Assembly: GCA_009842245.1 (NCBI GenBank)
Contig: VYFT01000061.1
Coordinates: 1 to 33,458, forward strand
DNA length: 33,458 nucleotides
Direction: 5' to 3'
From: Gammaproteobacteria bacterium
GTDB lineage: Bacteria; Pseudomonadota; Gammaproteobacteria; Pseudomonadales; Azotimanducaceae
Numbering within the stretch: the first letter of the stretch is position 1; each line of letters begins with the position of its first letter. The position numbers and the translations under genes are program-made. This document shows positions 25,392 to 33,458 of the stretch, one piece after another. The notes below the pieces were generated by a model. That model searched no databases. It worked only from the letters and a program-made list of their open reading frames with translations, and was not told the origin of the DNA.

Positions 25392-25469
25392 GATTGGGAA
25401 AGCAGAATTTCAACGATGAATGAATGATTGAACTCGGTTCGTTTGCGCACGCAAGACGTGCCAGATGTA

Positions 25470-27527
25470 CTAAAAACGCCGTTTAATTCCTACGAAAAAT
25501 TGCCGTAAATCCGCCGGAAAATAACGGTAGTTTCCAAATGCGAAATCCGCTCGATCCGCATAGTAGTTGTCGAAGACATTGAGTATTCTACCAAAGAGAA
25601 ACCATTGCGTCTGTAGTCGAAATTCTGTGCGAAAATTCACCACATTGTGTCCACCGTAACGCGCGCTATTCGCTGCATCAAGGTAGTGAGAGCCGATGCG
25701 ATTGACTTCTAACTCGACCTTGCCAATTGAACCGAAAGTCATTAGCCATCTTGCATTTGCTAGTACTCGTGGTGCAGTGTCCACCTGATTTCCAGCCATG
25801 ATCATTTCACCGCGCGTAAGACTCCGTGTGAAGTCATACTCGTGGTTAGCAATGGAATTCGCGACGGAAATTTCATGATTCTCGTTGACTCGCCAATGAA
25901 ATTCGATCTCGACACCTTGAGAGTTTGTTGCACCGTCGCTTACGTTCATTCCAGCAGCATCTCGAAAAATTAGACTGGAGCTAGAATTAAAGTATGCCGC
26001 GATAGAGAGGTCAACTCTATGTCCTGAAGTTCGCCAACCGAACTCAAGCGAGCGAGTCTCCTCACTCTCAAGATCGGCGACCATTTGTCCGCTTTGTAGT
26101 CGATACAGTTCAGAAATTTGCGGTGGTCGATAACCAATCGACGAGACTATCCAAAAATTTGACCGGCTGGTGATCCGCGTCTTGTAACCGACGCGAGCAG
26201 CGATGTTCGTGAACGTGTCCGTTCGATCACTAGGACGGGTGTACAGACAACCGCCAAAAGCACAAATAGAACCGTCATCTCGGGTATTACCATCTAGGTG
26301 CCGATTGTCGTACTGATAGTGAGTTCTCTCGACACGGACACTCTGTTCAATTTCGTGTCGATCGCGCCACGTCCCACTTGTGCTCTGAAAAATTGCCAGT
26401 GTCGGTCCAGTTACGACAAAGTCATAGTGTGTGCCGATTGGACGGGTCGCTCTCAAGAAGTTCGATCCCATTGTGGGTTCCCATTGGCGTTGTACCAACG
26501 AGGCATTCATCCATTCAAGGTGCGCGCCTATATTTAATTTGAGCGTGTAAACAGCGAACATTCGAAAAAAAATTGCCCCCGCACTAAATTGTTGGTTGTC
26601 CTCGTGTGGCTGTCCAGGAAGAAAGTGCTGAAGGAAATTCATTCTCGAGACGCGCACGAAAGGGTACATGTAAAGATCTTCACCGTTGCTAAATTGACTG
26701 TAAATTCGAAAGGACACCGCGTCGCGAAAAGCCTCGGGATTTGGGTTCGTACTTCGCAATCTGCTGTCTTGGAACGATCTATACCCGATGACATATCCAC
26801 CAGTTTCTTGCTTCAGAGACGTCATCGATACCGCGTGATTTGCTTCCCAGGTTCCAATGTTTGAAGTCCAGCCCACATTGAGTTTTTGTTGTTCAAACCC
26901 AGTCTCGTCTCGAAATCCATTTGTAGCCGTGGCATGAAATTTGGCTTGCACGCGTTGGTGTTGCCAAGCAACGCGAATTTGTCGATAGTCGTTGACGCCG
27001 GTTTCTAGGCTAACCGCACGATCTGTATCACCACTAACGAAGGGGCGTACGTTGATTACTCCGCGCAAGGCGTTCCCACCATAGATTGCACTTGCGGGGC
27101 CACGCAGAATCGTTACACGGTCAGCTTGTTCGATGTTTAGTTCGAACAAGCCATTGACATTGCACAGTCCAACGGGACGAATCGGAATATTGTCTTCTAG
27201 TAGAAGGTAGGATCCACATGCACCGGATCCAGCGAGCACGGCGGACCGAAGTCCCGTCAGATGCTCTTGACCCGAGTTCTTAACAATCCAGATGCCCGGA
27301 GTGCGTGCAAACACATCGTGAGGATGACGGGGTCGTACAAGATCGAGCGCGTGACTATCTATGGTTGTCAAGCTACCAACTTCAGATCGTGTTGGTACAT
27401 CGCGGGGATCGCCTTCAACAACAATTTCCTCAACTTTTAACTGATCGTCGTCTGGGGCGTCGTTTCCAAAGACGACTGACACAATCAATACAGCAGAAAA
27501 GGAAGCAAGCGATGCTCGCGCACACAT
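25470..27527 (-). CDS. TonB-dependent outer-membrane receptor
   Basis: About 685 aa from ATG 27527, which starts directly at a signal peptide (MCARASLASFSAVLIVSVV...). The frame is open to a TTG at 27569, which would add 14 residues; no Shine-Dalgarno decides. The mature N-terminus contains the TonB-box-like EEIVVEG. The plug domain (about 45-165) has TPGIWIVKNSG and VTILRGPASAIYGGNALRGVINV, the family's most conserved block. The rest is a 22-strand-type barrel ending in GIKRRF with terminal Phe. There is a Cys pair in the plug (ACGSYLLLEDNIPIRPVGLC region) and another in an extracellular loop (ICAFGGCLY). The ligand is not predictable; siderophore, B12, sugar or metal are all possible. It probably forms an operon with the permease fusion downstream. 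Confidence 0.92.
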   Translation of the reverse strand: MCARASLASFSAVLIVSVVFGNDAPDDDQLKVEEIVVEGDPRDVPTRSEVGSLTTIDSHALDLVRPRHPHDVFARTPGIWIVKNSGQEHLTGLRSAVLAGSGACGSYLLLEDNIPIRPVGLCNVNGLFELNIEQADRVTILRGPASAIYGGNALRGVINVRPFVSGDTDRAVSLETGVNDYRQIRVAWQHQRVQAKFHATATNGFRDETGFEQQKLNVGWTSNIGTWEANHAVSMTSLKQETGGYVIGYRSFQDSRLRSTNPNPEAFRDAVSFRIYSQFSNGEDLYMYPFVRVSRMNFLQHFLPGQPHEDNQQFSAGAIFFRMFAVYTLKLNIGAHLEWMNASLVQRQWEPTMGSNFLRATRPIGTHYDFVVTGPTLAIFQSTSGTWRDRHEIEQSVRVERTHYQYDNRHLDGNTRDDGSICAFGGCLYTRPSDRTDTFTNIAARVGYKTRITSRSNFWIVSSIGYRPPQISELYRLQSGQMVADLESEETRSLEFGWRTSGHRVDLSIAAYFNSSSSLIFRDAAGMNVSDGATNSQGVEIEFHWRVNENHEISVANSIANHEYDFTRSLTRGEMIMAGNQVDTAPRVLANARWLMTFGSIGKVELEVNRIGSHYLDAANSARYGGHNVVNFRTEFRLQTQWFLFGRILNVFDNYYADRADFAFGNYRYFPADLRQFFVGIKRRF

Positions 27528-27636
27528 TCGATACGCTATAGTCGAAGTCGACACAGTTACCCGGATCAATACGAAAAAGGACGCGGACGCGTGGTCCTAC
27601 AACTTCAGGACAAACTAGATTCGATCGTGTTTCGAA

Positions 27637-28188
27637 TCAGGTATCTTCGACTTTTTCGACCTCCAACTCTTCGAGGGTTTTTGCCATGTCTTCAGCGGAT
27701 GTGTTTACGGACACTTTACGGTCCACCTTTAAGATCTTTCCATCTTCGCCAATGTAAAAGGTATGTCGTTTTGGGTACCCGCTTTTCGACAATACACCAT
27801 AAGCTTTAGCGACTTCTTTTGTTTCGTCGGACAAAATCGTGAAGTCTGCACCATACTTTTCTGCGAATGCTGCATTGTCGTCTTTGGAATCTACGCTGAT
27901 CATGAAGTAGTTCACTTTGTACTCACGGATCAGTTCGCCATCCTTAGTAATTGACTTGCACTGTGCCGTACATCCTGGGGTATCTGCTTTTGGGAACCAA
28001 GCGAGTACAACGGGTCCTTCTTTCAACAGGTCAGCCAATTTGTAGTCATCGTCGTCGGAACCAGGCAGCGTAAAGTCCGGTGCTTCGTCGCCGGCATTGA
28101 GCTCTACGGGTTCGACCTCTTCAGCCGAGGCTATCAATGCTAGCATTGGTGCTATGATTGCAACAGAAACCGTTCGCCAAAATTTCAT
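27637..28188 (-). CDS. Periplasmic peroxiredoxin of the BCP/PrxQ type
   Basis: 183 aa thiol peroxidase that reduces H2O2 or organic peroxides. A signal peptide (1-22, ending LIASA) means export, while classical E. coli BCP is cytoplasmic. The thioredoxin-fold core starts at GDEAPDFTLPG. The active-site segment is KADTPGCTAQCKSI: the peroxidatic Cys is in the PGCT motif and a second Cys follows four positions later, one fewer than the five-residue offset of E. coli BCP. The ILSDETKEVAKAYGVL block is typical. ATG 28188 has GGAG 7 nt upstream. It lies 40 nt downstream of pdxJ and upstream of the TonB-dependent receptor. Confidence 0.9.
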   Translation of the reverse strand: MKFWRTVSVAIIAPMLALIASAEEVEPVELNAGDEAPDFTLPGSDDDDYKLADLLKEGPVVLAWFPKADTPGCTAQCKSITKDGELIREYKVNYFMISVDSKDDNAAFAEKYGADFTILSDETKEVAKAYGVLSKSGYPKRHTFYIGEDGKILKVDRKVSVNTSAEDMAKTLEELEVEKVEDT

Positions 28189-28228
28189 TTTTTTCTCCAG
28201 ATTTGCTTAGTTGTTCACGCCAACTATT

Positions 28229-29038
28229 TTATTCTCGACCGCTTTGAAGGTCACGTAGTTTACATCCATGTCTGATGACATCGAGGTATCTTTGTACGAC
28301 TGCTTCAAGACCATATTCCAAGGCATCCGCGATCAGTGCATGTCCAATCGACACTTCCGCGACATTGACCGCACGACAGAATTCCGCTAAGTTGTTCAAG
28401 TCTAAGTCGTGTCCAGCGTTGACACCTAGTCCAAGTTCGTGAGCGACTTCGGCGGCTTCGACGTATCTAGCAAGCCACTCTCTAGCTTCGGTACTATCGA
28501 TTCCATGACTTGCTACGGCTGTAGCCCAAGGTCCTGTAAACAGTTCAATCCGATCAGTCCGAGTCTGGTGTGCGAGTCTGACAATTTCCGGGTCCGCGTC
28601 TGCGAAAATACTCACTCGACAACCCAATTCGTGCGCCTCATTGACAAAGTGGGATACGGTTTCCTTTTGTTTTGATTCACGTAATTTCCAACCGTGATCT
28701 GAGGTTAGCTGATTCGTCGTATCGGGTACCAACGTACATTGCGTCGGACAAGTATCACGAACCAACTTCATGAATCCAGGGTAGCCGTTGGTTTGTGGAC
28801 CCGCCGTTGGGTTACCTTCAATGTTGTATTCCACGTTGAAAGTCTTAGTTATTGTGCTAAGCTGATAGACGTCGTCTGGTCGGATGTGCCGTTGATCTGG
28901 TCTTGGATGCACGGTGATTCCAGCCGCACCGTAGTCGATGATTTTTTTGCTTATTGCACCGATATCAGGTCGAATGCCTTCGCGGGCGTTGCGCAACCAC
29001 GCAATCTTGTTGACGTTAACCGATAGAGCTGTATTCAC
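28229..29038 (-). CDS. pdxJ: Pyridoxine 5'-phosphate synthase
   Basis: Final step of the DXP-dependent vitamin B6 pathway: 3-amino-2-oxopropyl phosphate plus DXP gives PNP. 269 aa (E. coli 243). It is a TIM barrel with LSVNVNKIAWLRNAR at strand 1, VHPRPDQRHI with the conserved His pair, EYNIEGNP, and GLGVNAGHDLDLNNL with the active-site His. The strand-1 NKIA and the HPRPD wording match the non-enteric subgroup of PdxJ. It starts with GTG at 29038, directly after the TAA of the upstream yciB gene (no spacer), so translation is probably coupled. It usually neighbours acpS/recO; that context is absent here. Confidence 0.94.
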   Translation of the reverse strand: MNTALSVNVNKIAWLRNAREGIRPDIGAISKKIIDYGAAGITVHPRPDQRHIRPDDVYQLSTITKTFNVEYNIEGNPTAGPQTNGYPGFMKLVRDTCPTQCTLVPDTTNQLTSDHGWKLRESKQKETVSHFVNEAHELGCRVSIFADADPEIVRLAHQTRTDRIELFTGPWATAVASHGIDSTEAREWLARYVEAAEVAHELGLGVNAGHDLDLNNLAEFCRAVNVAEVSIGHALIADALEYGLEAVVQRYLDVIRHGCKLRDLQSGRE

Positions 29039-29629
29039 TTAATCTGTAGAGGGTTGTTCGTCTAAGAATTCAAACGCTTCTCTTTCGATTTTTTCCCGCA
29101 TCAATGGGATCACGATACGAACAACACCATTCACAATCAAACCTGATAACAACCACGCGAAAGCTACGAAAAGCACCCATACCTGCTCGCTGAACGCGTA
29201 GGCAACTACAAGGTTGACTGTTCCGGCAAAGAGATAACCGATCGCGATCACCACACACATAGCCTTCCACATAAATTCAACAATTTCCATCCACTCCCCA
29301 GCAATCCACTTAAAGACATTGAAACGTCCAAGACCAAGACCGAGTAAGCAAACTGAACTTATCGTCCACAATATTGCTGTCGGTCGCCATTTGATAGCGT
29401 CTGGGAATTGAAGCGCGAATGCAATTAAGGCTGTTGTCATCCCGAGAACAAATGCGATCCACATTAGATTGGAAATCTTCACCCTGAAGATCCAATTTAA
29501 GATCATGAACTGAACTGCTAAAACAAATAAAAACAGAATAGCGGCCCAATAGATATTCTGATCAAAGAAGAAGAAGTAAGAGACCACAAAAACGATCGCG
29601 GCGATGAAGTCAGTTAGTAAGTTCAACAT
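29039..29629 (-). CDS. yciB: Septation protein A family (YciB/IspZ) inner-membrane protein, copy 1
   Basis: 196 aa from ATG 29629, chosen because MLNLLTDFIAAIVFVVSYF aligns with the start of the neighbouring paralogue. A TTG 13 codons upstream is unlikely. Five or six transmembrane helices. Family blocks are the NIYWAAILFLF...VQF helix, IKWRPTAI, and GTVNLVVAYAFSEQVWVLF. In enterics YciB is an envelope-associated protein linked to cell division and elongation. The C-terminus is acidic and cytoplasmic. It abuts pdxJ directly, and a second YciB paralogue lies about 215 nt upstream on the same strand. Confidence 0.85.
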   Translation of the reverse strand: MLNLLTDFIAAIVFVVSYFFFFDQNIYWAAILFLFVLAVQFMILNWIFRVKISNLMWIAFVLGMTTALIAFALQFPDAIKWRPTAILWTISSVCLLGLGLGRFNVFKWIAGEWMEIVEFMWKAMCVVIAIGYLFAGTVNLVVAYAFSEQVWVLFVAFAWLLSGLIVNGVVRIVIPLMREKIEREAFEFLDEQPSTD

Positions 29630-29844
29630 TTCAAATCTCTCTGCTTGCGGACAATTCGATTTTAGCAACAGAGCGACAGCACCAATTCGAATTCGGTCTA
29701 CGTCCGATTAACAGCGTGGGACTCAGTTTGACTTAAACGACGGTTTCGAAGCTACGGAAGATCGCTCTGACTTCGAATCGGTTGTATCTTTGCGAGAGTT
29801 CCGTAAATGAGTAATACGATTGATTTTTGACGTTTAGAAGTGAA

Positions 29845-30486
29845 CTAGCTCATCGGTTCGCGTTCACTGGGTTCAAGTTTCTGTGTAATAGCGTCGTTTG
29901 TGCCGCTAGTATCTTGTTCAAAGATCGCGCCCCCGGTTCTTTTGTTCTCGACCCAGAAAACAATTCCCAGCGCGATAGCGGAGAGGACCGGCCAGACAAC
30001 CCATGCGACCATTTTGTAAAAGACCCAAGTTTCCTCTGAGTACGAGTAAGCAACGACTATGTTTGTAGTGCCCGAAAGGAGCAACACAATCCCAAAGACT
30101 AAGGTCTGATAGTTCCAGAGGCGGTCTGAGAGTTGTACGTAGTCTTCGAGAAGCCACTTCAGGATGTTCCGCCGACCGAAAACGTGAGTCAATAGAAATG
30201 CGGCACTCATTGCCCACGAAATCACTGTGGGTCTCCACTTAATAATGATCGGCGCTTGAAACACGATGGTTATGACACCCGCGGTCATACCAACGATTAG
30301 TACGACCCACATTAGCTTAGAGATTTTCAATTTGAAGAGCAAACAGATTACGAATTGGACGGCTAGAGCAATCATGAAGAGCCCAGTAGCCCAATAAATC
30401 GGCTGAGCTTCAGGAAGGAAATGTGGAACTATGAAGTATGAAGCTACAAAAACGATTCCGGGTGCGATTTCTAGAATCTGGTACAA
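29845..30486 (-). CDS. yciB: Septation protein A family (YciB/IspZ) inner-membrane protein, copy 2
   Basis: 213 aa from a TTG at 30486, the first possible start after an in-frame TAG; AAGGAG lies 12 nt before it, rather far. Same helix pattern as copy 1, with IYWATGLFMIALAVQF, IKWRPTVISW and SGTTNIVVAYSYSEETWVFYKMV. It carries a hydrophilic C-terminal tail of about 35 residues absent from E. coli YciB. The two copies share clearly alignable blocks but differ throughout, so the duplication is not recent. It lies 55 nt downstream of ygfZ. Confidence 0.85.
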   Translation of the reverse strand: MYQILEIAPGIVFVASYFIVPHFLPEAQPIYWATGLFMIALAVQFVICLLFKLKISKLMWVVLIVGMTAGVITIVFQAPIIIKWRPTVISWAMSAAFLLTHVFGRRNILKWLLEDYVQLSDRLWNYQTLVFGIVLLLSGTTNIVVAYSYSEETWVFYKMVAWVVWPVLSAIALGIVFWVENKRTGGAIFEQDTSGTNDAITQKLEPSEREPMS

Positions 30487-30541
30487 GGTGTCAGTCTACT
30501 CCTTATATTTGGGTCATGTCATTCTAGTGCTGGGTGTGCGA

Positions 30542-31225
30542 TCACTTATCGGTGGTTGATGTTCGACCGACCAAGAGCATTTGGTCTTGACCGACACCTA
30601 CAACTGTGCAAGTACCGCGATCCGCAAGCTTAATCGTTGAACCAATCGACACGTCTCGATTAGCTAAGCGAGATCGGAATAGTTGTCGCTTCACTTGACC
30701 GAGATGTTCAGTTCGCGCTACGATTTCTTGACCAAGATAACACCCTTTCGTAAAACTAACCGCACCGTGTTGGGTGAGATTGAGCATTTGCGGTAAGAAC
30801 GATCCGCTCGTGCTTTCTTGTATGATTGGAAACTCCCGATCGACCGTAAGGAAACTCAGTTGGTTGTCCGCGTGTTCAGCAGGCACCAAGCCCCACCCGA
30901 AGGGAGCCAATTCAACGTCCCCTAAGCAAGCGGTAGCCGTAAGACCTAGTGCATCTGTCTCACTGGAAAATTCTGATTTAGCAAACGCCATGTACCGTCC
31001 CAAGTGATTCTTAACTGTGTCAACCAACGTGTGATGCAATAGGAGCGTAACCTGAGTGGGTGTTCCATAGCACCAGCCATTCGCGATTACTCGACCCTTA
31101 ATCTCGGTAAGTGCCATGGGTAAACCTTGGTTCGGTTGAATATCGTCCAGATCACAGGTGACGTAGCCCTGAAGAAACGTGGCCGCATCAATACCAATGA
31201 CGGTTAGAGATACGAGATATTGCAT
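30542..31225 (-). CDS. ygfZ: Folate-binding protein YgfZ (Fe-S cluster maintenance)
   Basis: GcvT-like protein that uses folate in maintenance of certain Fe-S enzymes such as MiaB. The hallmark motif KGCYLGQEIVARTEHLGQ contains the redox-important Cys. At 227 aa it is much shorter than E. coli YgfZ (326), lacking much of the N-terminal and C-terminal decoration but keeping the LQGYVTCDLDD start and the GRVIANGWCY block. ATG at 31225. It diverges from sdhE across 62 nt; ygfZ and sdhE (ygfY) are also neighbours in E. coli. Confidence 0.9.
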   Translation of the reverse strand: MQYLVSLTVIGIDAATFLQGYVTCDLDDIQPNQGLPMALTEIKGRVIANGWCYGTPTQVTLLLHHTLVDTVKNHLGRYMAFAKSEFSSETDALGLTATACLGDVELAPFGWGLVPAEHADNQLSFLTVDREFPIIQESTSGSFLPQMLNLTQHGAVSFTKGCYLGQEIVARTEHLGQVKRQLFRSRLANRDVSIGSTIKLADRGTCTVVGVGQDQMLLVGRTSTTDK

Positions 31226-31287
31226 AGTTGATCTAAATTGAGATGCCTATTGGATAATGTAGTCTTGTTTCCTATAGCTTTCAAGTC

Positions 31288-31614
31288 GTGAAGAGTTCTG
31301 ATAAATCTGTACTGCATCAGCGTGCACTCTGGCGTTCTCGGAGAGGAATGCTGGAACTTGATCTGCTATTTCGACCTTTTGTGGAATCTTGTTTTACACA
31401 ACTCTCAACAGAGATGCAAATTGCCTTAGATGAGCTACTGCAACGCGACGACTTCGAACTGTTAGAGCTAACACAGCAACCAGATCAAATCCCTACCTAC
31501 AGTTCGCTCATAAGAACGGTGCTCCAATTTCGAACCTCTGGCACGATTGCAGACATCAATTTGATGCAGACATCGGTCAAAAAACATCAAGTGGGTCCAT
31601 TGACGGACGAATGA
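31288..31614 (+). CDS. sdhE: FAD assembly factor SdhE
   Basis: Small protein that promotes covalent flavinylation of SdhA and FrdA. 108 aa (E. coli 88). The defining RRGMLELDLLF motif is at about 18-28, followed by the conserved helices ending in DDFELLEL. A C-terminal extension of about 25 residues beyond the family core has no clear function. GTG start at 31288, no strong Shine-Dalgarno. Its last 38 nt overlap the end of nadB on the other strand. Confidence 0.9.
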   Translation: MKSSDKSVLHQRALWRSRRGMLELDLLFRPFVESCFTQLSTEMQIALDELLQRDDFELLELTQQPDQIPTYSSLIRTVLQFRTSGTIADINLMQTSVKKHQVGPLTDE

Positions 31615-33175
31615 TACTTGGTATCGCGCGAGGACTAGATTCAGGATAGTCTTTGTTAAAGTGTAGTCCTCGGGACTCTTCTCGCCATTGCGCCGCCTTA
31701 ACTATAAGCTCGGCGACCAGTATTAAATTTCTGAGTTCCAATAGGTCGCTGTTGACCTTAAACTTTGCGTAATATTCGTGTACCTCACGCTTCAACATAT
31801 CAATGCGGCGAGACGCACGTTCTAGCCGTTGGTTGGTTCGCACGATCCCAACGTAGTTCCACATAAATCCTCGTAATTCACCCCAGTCTTGTGAAAGAAC
31901 CACATCTTCATCAGACTCTGTGACCTGACTCTCGTCCCAAGTGGGAATGTCGAGCTTTTGTTGCTTCAGTGTTGTCCAATTCTTCCTAATGTGGGTTGCG
32001 GTCGCGTCGGCAAAAACTAAACATTCAAGAAGCGAATTGCTGGCTAAGCGATTCGCGCCATGCAACCCCGTACAAGCGGTTTCACCCACCGCATAGAGAC
32101 CTTCGATATCGGTGTGCCCGTCGTGATCGACCAATACGCCTCCGCAAGTGTAGTGTGCAGCAGGAACAACGGGGATGGGTTCGCGTGTCATATCGATCCC
32201 GACACTCATTAGTGTCTCGTAAATCGCTGGGAAACGTTGCTGGACGTGAGTAGCTGATAATCCACTAGCGTCCAGGTATACCGATGGCACCCCGAGCCGT
32301 TTCATTTCGAAATCAATTGCTCGTGCAACTACGTCGCGTGTCGCGAGTTCCTCACGTTCATCAAATCGATGCATGAAGGAGTCACCGTTCGGTAGGATCA
32401 ACTTTCCACCTTCCCCCCTTACAGCCTCAGATATCAAAAAAGTAGTAGCACTTGGATGATATAGGCAGGTTGGGTGAAATTGATTGAATTCCATGTTCGA
32501 AATGCGACATCCGGCACGGGCAGCGATCGCGATACCGTCCCCAGTGGCCCCGGCTGGATTGCTCGTGTATTTGTAGACTTTGGAAGCCCCACCAGTAGCA
32601 AGTACTACACAAGGAATCGCTACCGATTCCACGATTTTTTGACCGCGATCGTACACATACATCCCGAGCACGCGGTTGTCTTGTTTACCAAGCTTCTTGC
32701 TGGTTATGAGATCAATTGCCACACGATTAACGCGAACCTCAATATTTGGATGTTCGCAAACATGCCGAATGAGTGTCGCGGCAATAGCATGACCGGTTCC
32801 GTCTGCGACGTGGAGCACACGAGGAAAGCTGTGTGCACCTTCGTTCGCGAGTTTGAAGCCTTTAGTGTCGCGGTCGAACGGCACACCGAGTTCGATGAGA
32901 CGCGCTACAACTGAATTTGCTCGAGAAACAACCATCCGGACTACGTTGGGATCACACAAACCAAGTCCAGCACTTAGTGTATCTTCAACATGTACCTCCA
33001 AGGAGTCCTCTTCGTGGGTCACAGCAGCAACACCACCTTGAGCTTGCGTTGTGGACCCGGCATTTAGATCTTCTTTCGCGATCAATAGAACGCGATGAGA
33101 TTCCGCAAGATGGAGAGCGGTACTTAGGCCGGCTGCACCAGCACCTACGATCAGAACATCTGCGTCAAGACTCAT
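31577..33175 (-). CDS. nadB: L-aspartate oxidase
   Basis: FAD enzyme that oxidises L-aspartate to iminoaspartate, the first step of NAD synthesis. 532 aa (E. coli 540). The N-terminal Rossmann motif VLIVGAGAAGLSTALHLAE (7-25) binds FAD. STTQAQGGVAAV and HEEDSLEVH follow, then the capping-domain EFNQFHPTCLYHP block and GLYAVGETACTGLHGANRLASNSLLECLVF. The C-terminus is helical. ATG 33175. It is divergent from the probable rpoE, as in many gammaproteobacteria, and tail-to-tail with sdhE (38-nt overlap). Confidence 0.96.
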   Translation of the reverse strand: MSLDADVLIVGAGAAGLSTALHLAESHRVLLIAKEDLNAGSTTQAQGGVAAVTHEEDSLEVHVEDTLSAGLGLCDPNVVRMVVSRANSVVARLIELGVPFDRDTKGFKLANEGAHSFPRVLHVADGTGHAIAATLIRHVCEHPNIEVRVNRVAIDLITSKKLGKQDNRVLGMYVYDRGQKIVESVAIPCVVLATGGASKVYKYTSNPAGATGDGIAIAARAGCRISNMEFNQFHPTCLYHPSATTFLISEAVRGEGGKLILPNGDSFMHRFDEREELATRDVVARAIDFEMKRLGVPSVYLDASGLSATHVQQRFPAIYETLMSVGIDMTREPIPVVPAAHYTCGGVLVDHDGHTDIEGLYAVGETACTGLHGANRLASNSLLECLVFADATATHIRKNWTTLKQQKLDIPTWDESQVTESDEDVVLSQDWGELRGFMWNYVGIVRTNQRLERASRRIDMLKREVHEYYAKFKVNSDLLELRNLILVAELIVKAAQWREESRGLHFNKDYPESSPRAIPSIIRPSMDPLDVF

Positions 33176-33244
33176 GGTCGTCCGTAGTCATTAGTCCAAG
33201 TGACTGTCATAACAGGTAAGACGTTTTGGCACTCTTATGCTCAT

Positions 33245-33273
33245 GGAACTTTTTGACCGTCACCGCTAACAAA
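33245..33273 (+). promoter_or_regulatory. Candidate sigma-E-type promoter upstream of rpoE
   Basis: GGAACTT followed by TTT (33245-33254) matches the known sigma-E -35 consensus. A weak ACAAA (33269-33273) lies 17 nt further. In E. coli rpoE is positively autoregulated from such a promoter. The -35 is good, the -10 poor. Confidence 0.4.
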
Positions 33274-33403
33274 CTAAGAATGAGGTAACTGTAGACTCGT
33301 CGCACGTGTCGTAGAGATGCGAATTGCTTTACAATATTTAAAAATTTTTTTGACCAGTGGTCTGCTTAAATCTCGCGGTCGATGATCCAAAGGAACGTTT
33401 CAC

Positions 33404-33458
33404 TTGACAGTAAAGGAAGATACAGATGCCGTATTGCTGAAGCGAGATCAAGCGGGCG
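33404..33458 (+). CDS. rpoE: Probable start of RNA polymerase sigma-E factor, cut by the window end
   Basis: From TTG 33404, preceded by AAAGGAACG, 18 codons run open to the last base: MTVKEDTDAVLLKRDQAG. The AVLLKRDQAG part resembles the (E)LVxRVQxGD helix that begins ECF sigma factors of the RpoE type. Divergence from nadB is the usual location of rpoE in gammaproteobacteria. The identification rests on 18 residues plus context, so it is only moderately sure. Confidence 0.5.
   Translation, partial: MTVKEDTDAVLLKRDQAG

Noticed and set aside
29630-29668. TTG start 13 codons upstream for yciB copy 1
   Set aside because: Alignment with the neighbouring paralogue puts the conserved start at ATG 29629; the extra residues are hydrophilic and not family-like.

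Overview
The window is about 33 kb of a gammaproteobacterial chromosome of moderate GC content. It carries the blocks rnr-rlmB, rpsF-rpsR-rplI-dnaB, ribD-nusB-thiL-pgpA-xseB-ispA, ygfZ beside sdhE, and nadB divergent from what looks like rpoE. The tmRNA encodes the tag ANDDNYALAA, one residue away from the classical gammaproteobacterial tag. I could not place the organism at genus level. I see no integrase, transposase, phage gene or CRISPR array; this is core chromosome with several unusual lineage-specific genes inserted between conserved blocks.

Left part (1-12147): the 3' part of folE2, a minus-strand tRNA-Leu(CAG), then plus-strand rnr, rlmB, a small unknown membrane protein, rpsF (with a very long acidic tail), rpsR, rplI, dnaB, a large autotransporter whose passenger looks like two Cache sensory domains, and radA.

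Middle (12200-17044): two adjacent minus-strand paralogues, each a secreted or membrane-anchored protein built from five TonB-C-terminal-like repeats. They are the most unusual genes here. glyA follows on the plus strand.

17098-21231 is a compressed plus-strand operon, ribD-nusB-thiL-pgpA-xseB-ispA, with 8-nt overlaps at its first two junctions. The riboflavin genes that usually sit between ribD and nusB, and nrdR before ribD, are absent. A small minus-strand ORF and ssrA (21591-21948) follow.

Right part (21927-31225) is a run of minus-strand genes. In transcription order they are ygfZ, two yciB paralogues, pdxJ, a periplasmic peroxiredoxin, a TonB-dependent receptor and a giant ABC-2-permease/M1-peptidase-like fusion that has lost its zinc site. 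The end of that last gene runs antisense into the 3' end of ssrA. sdhE (plus) and nadB (minus) overlap tail to tail. The window ends in the first codons of a likely rpoE, preceded by a sigma-E-like -35 element.

One envelope theme links the unusual genes: penta-TonB-domain proteins, a TonB-dependent receptor, a permease/pseudo-peptidase, a periplasmic peroxiredoxin, a surface Cache autotransporter and a probable envelope-stress sigma factor. That they work together is inference; no exbB, exbD or ABC ATPase gene is in the window.
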